This document shows positions 6,483-8,277 of a stretch of 8,277 bases of DNA, in pieces; the stretch's first letter is position 1, and every line of letters begins with the position of its first letter. The stretch is taken from the NCBI GenBank assembly GCA_963693635.1, contig CAVOBC010000213.1, positions 1 to 8,277 on the forward strand, read 5' to 3'. The stretch comes from CAVOBC01 sp963693635. GTDB taxonomy: Bacteria > Pseudomonadota > Gammaproteobacteria > Pseudomonadales > Azotimanducaceae. The position numbers and the translations under genes were made by a program. The notes under the pieces are model-generated. The model searched no databases and was not told where the DNA came from. It saw only the letters and a list, made by a program, of their open reading frames with translations.

Positions 6483-7057
6483 TTGCCTATCCCGGTGAAG
6501 CCAAGAAAGGCCGCAGACATCAGCCCTGCGGTAACCATGTTGACGGCGGCGCCCCGGAACGGACGCGGGATATCCGCGTGCTCCTGCCTTTCGCGGATGG
6601 CTGCAAACAGTGCGAGCACCAGAAAGAAACCGAGCGCCGCGCCGAAACCGTGGATGATGGCATCGATCAGTGACTCGTGTTCGCGCAGGTTGATAAGCGC
6701 GACACCAAGCACGGCACAATTGGTGGTGATGAGTGGCATGAAGATGCCGAGGACCTGGTGCATGACGGGTTGGGTCGCGCGCATGATTACGGTTGCGAGG
6801 CGCACGAGGCCCGCAATCGTGACGATGAACGCGATGATGCGCAAATGCTCAAGCCCGAGCGGTACGATGAGCCAGTGCTCAATCAGATACGTGATCGCGG
6901 ACGTCAGCGTCAGCACAAAGAGTGTCGCGGTGCCAAGTCCGATGGTTGCGCTCAATCGCTGGGACGACCCCATGAACGGACAGAGACCCAGGAATTGTGC
7001 CATCACAACGTTATTGACGAAGATGGCACTGAGCAGGATGTGGAGCGTGTCTGGCAC
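6479..7057 (-). CDS. rnfA: Rnf complex membrane subunit A
   Basis: Integral membrane subunit (RsxA), first gene of the rnf operon. It has 192 residues, against 193 in E. coli, with about six hydrophobic segments. The cluster-ligand signatures LGLCPFMG (C26) and LITTNCAVLGVALIN (C114) are intact, as are AAIRER and PFRG near the end. These cysteines pair with those of RnfE around the membrane iron-sulfur cluster. The start is GTG 7057, fixed by homology and by AGGTGG (7065-7070 on the plus strand, read in reverse) seven bases upstream. Its stop overlaps the TTG start of the hybrid gene. Confidence 0.96.
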   Translation of the reverse strand: MPDTLHILLSAIFVNNVVMAQFLGLCPFMGSSQRLSATIGLGTATLFVLTLTSAITYLIEHWLIVPLGLEHLRIIAFIVTIAGLVRLATVIMRATQPVMHQVLGIFMPLITTNCAVLGVALINLREHESLIDAIIHGFGAALGFFLVLALFAAIRERQEHADIPRPFRGAAVNMVTAGLMSAAFLGFTGIGN

Positions 7058-7064
7058 CTTAGAA

Positions 7065-7070
7065 CCACCT
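7065..7070 (-). promoter_or_regulatory. Ribosome-binding site of rnfA
   Basis: AGGTGG, seven bases before the GTG start at 7057, supports the choice of this non-ATG start. Confidence 0.6.
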
Positions 7071-7158
7071 GTCAGGGTTTGGAATCGAAGCCGGACATGC
7101 GAGATGTTGGCGTGCCGTCATACCGCGTGTTGGTGTCCGCGTTTCTGTAAAGCGACAG

Positions 7159-7339
7159 GCGCTAGCTAGTTCCTGTCCCAAAATTGTCATCCTGACAATT
7201 CTTGGGAGTCGGTTTGTAAACAAACCTCGCATTCTTTGCGGAAAAAGAGGCTTGCAGAAAATGGCGGTGCATCCCTGCACCGCTCGCCAGTGCCCGCCCC
7301 CGAACGTAGTTCTGGGACAGGCAGGCACTAGCTAACGCG
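7159..7339. mobile_element. Small inverted-repeat (MITE-like) element between metG and rnfA
   Basis: The ends are inverted repeats: left GCGCTAGCTAGT then CCTGTCCCA (7159-7180), right end read in reverse GCGTTAGCTAGT then CCTGTCCCA (7339-7313). The 12-nt outer part matches 11 of 12 and the 9-nt inner part is identical, separated by one base on the left and five on the right. Inside are three clear hairpins: 7177-7206 (8 uninterrupted pairs around TCC, extended to 13 with a bulge), 7211-7226 (seven pairs around AA) and 7264-7283 (eight pairs around TCCC), plus a weaker one at 7233-7248. It is about 180 bp with no coding capacity, which fits a MITE or REP-like composite. No target duplication is clear. 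Confidence 0.6.
7182..7200. repeat. Strong hairpin inside the inverted-repeat element
   Basis: AATTGTCA, loop TCC, TGACAATT: eight uninterrupted pairs, and CCCAA/TTGGG outside them (7177-7181 and 7202-7206) lengthens the stem past one bulged C. No T run follows on either strand, so it is not a typical intrinsic terminator for metG. Confidence 0.65.
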
Positions 7340-8277
7340 CATCCCGGGTGCCGCTCCCGCATCAGGTGACAGCAGGAAGATCTCCTCGCCGCCCGGCCCC
7401 GCTGCGAGCACCATGCCTTCGGAGACGCCGAATCGCATCTTGCGTGGCGCGAGGTTGGCAACCATCACGGTGTGCCGGCCAATTAGATCTGCGGGTGTGT
7501 AAGCCGAACGGATGCCGGCGAAAACACTGCGCGTTTCCGCCCCAAGCTCAAGCGTCAGTTTTAGCAACTTGTCGGCGCCGTCAACCCACTCGGCGTTGGC
7601 GATGCGTACGACGCGCAGATCGACCTTTGCAAAGTCAGGGAAGTCGATCTCGGGAGCGATCGGTTCGTTTGTATCTTCGAGGCCTGCACCGCCCTCACCG
7701 GCCGGGGTGTCTGCCTCGGTCTCGATGCGGGAGGCCTCAACCATCGCATCGACACGGTCCATCTCGACCCGCGTGAGCAGTGGGCGAAAACGTGCGATCT
7801 TCGTCCCGACCAGCGGGTCGGTAACGGTAGCCCACGCCAGTGTCGGCACATTGAGGAACTCGCGCGACTTCTCCGCCAGATCCGGCACGATTGGTGCGAG
7901 GTAAGTCATGATGATGCGAAACAGATTGATGCCATCAGAGCAGACGGAGTGGACTTTCTGCCGATTGTCGTCCTGCTTGATGAGGACCCACGGCTTGTTC
8001 TCATCGATGAACTGGTTGGCTTTGTCAGCGATACCCATGATCTCGCGGATGGCGCGACCGAACTCGCCGCGTTCAAAATAGTCAGCTATATCCCCTGATA
8101 AGTTGCTGGCTTCGGTGACGAGGGGAGTGCCAACGGTGTCCGCGAGCGTGCCGTCAAACTGCTTGTTGATGAAGCCGGCGCAGCGGCTCGCGATGTTCAC
8201 AACTTTGCCGACGAGATCGCTGTTCACTCGCTGGACGAAGTCGGGCAGGTTGATATCCAGGTCGTCGATGCCCGGCG
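7328..8277 (-). CDS. metG: Methionyl-tRNA synthetase, C-terminal part (cut by the window edge)
   Basis: It charges tRNA-Met with methionine in the cytoplasm. The visible 315 or so codons are the end of the anticodon-binding domain and the C-terminal tRNA-binding domain; the catalytic half lies outside. The frame is open to the edge (IDDLDINLPDFVQRVNSDLVGKVVN, reading across the GTG at 8227, matches E. coli [24 protein letters not shown]), so 8227 is not the start. Conserved parts include the REIMGIADKAN segment, a variable linker near IETEADTPAGEGG, and the tRNA-binding (EMAP/Arc1p-like) domain FAKVDLRV through GRHTVMVANLAPRKMRFGVSEGM and LLSPDAG. It ends PGMRVS, with the stop TAG (7330-7328) inside the inverted repeat of the neighbouring element. 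It lies upstream of the rnf operon on the same strand, as in Pseudomonas. Confidence 0.96.
   Translation of the reverse strand, partial: PGIDDLDINLPDFVQRVNSDLVGKVVNIASRCAGFINKQFDGTLADTVGTPLVTEASNLSGDIADYFERGEFGRAIREIMGIADKANQFIDENKPWVLIKQDDNRQKVHSVCSDGINLFRIIMTYLAPIVPDLAEKSREFLNVPTLAWATVTDPLVGTKIARFRPLLTRVEMDRVDAMVEASRIETEADTPAGEGGAGLEDTNEPIAPEIDFPDFAKVDLRVVRIANAEWVDGADKLLKLTLELGAETRSVFAGIRSAYTPADLIGRHTVMVANLAPRKMRFGVSEGMVLAAGPGGEEIFLLSPDAGAAPGMRVS

Noticed and set aside
6381..7169. A 262-codon plus-strand open frame opposite rnfA
   Set aside because: It is antisense to a gene with strong homology, and its Met/Arg/Thr-rich product looks like a shadow frame.
7177..7206. Intrinsic terminator after metG
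   Set aside because: The hairpin is strong, but neither strand has a T run after it, and it belongs to the inverted-repeat element.

Overview
The window reads as a stretch of ordinary chromosome from a GC-rich gammaproteobacterium. Nth matches the E. coli protein almost residue for residue at its ends and active site. The order metG - rnf/rsx operon - nth is the one seen in several gammaproteobacteria, and a motY-like gene next to argG recalls Pseudomonas. These comparisons are from memory; no search was run. I see no phage, CRISPR, tRNA or rRNA genes and no transposase.

Layout. 1-167: intergenic DNA with two 35-nt direct repeats 55 nt apart. 168-1043 (+): a motY-like flagellar stator gene whose 5' part is broken by an in-frame TAG and a frameshift in a G run; its OmpA-like C-terminal part is open from 363. 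1044-1390: the argG upstream region with an extended -10 box and a leader hairpin. 1391-2638 (+): argG (argininosuccinate synthase), GTG start. Everything after that is on the minus strand: nth (3312-2668), rnfE (3943-3239), rnfG (4464-3940), rnfD (5563-4514), an rnfB/rnfC hybrid (6482-5550), rnfA (7057-6479), a small terminal-inverted-repeat element (7159-7339), and the 3' part of metG (from the window edge to 7328).

The main observation is in the Rnf (Rsx) operon. Rnf is a membrane electron-transfer complex, normally encoded rnfABCDGE, in which RnfC carries the flavin/NADH-binding domains. Here there is no rnfC gene. A single 310-residue protein joins almost all of RnfB (membrane anchor, N-terminal four-cysteine cluster, two ferredoxin clusters) directly to the C-terminal ferredoxin domain and basic tail of RnfC. 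The NADH/FMN-binding part of RnfC is absent. The other subunits (A, D, G, E) keep their cluster cysteines and FMN-attachment threonines, so the complex looks functional but must take electrons from something other than its own NADH module. This is the best candidate in the window for an undescribed variant system.

The rnf genes are tightly packed: A and BC overlap by 3 nt, BC and D by 14 nt inside a 12-nt tandem repeat, G and E by ATGA, and E and nth by 74 nt. This points to one transcript with translational coupling and nth as the last gene. metG lies upstream on the same strand, separated by the inverted-repeat element, whose right end supplies the metG stop codon.
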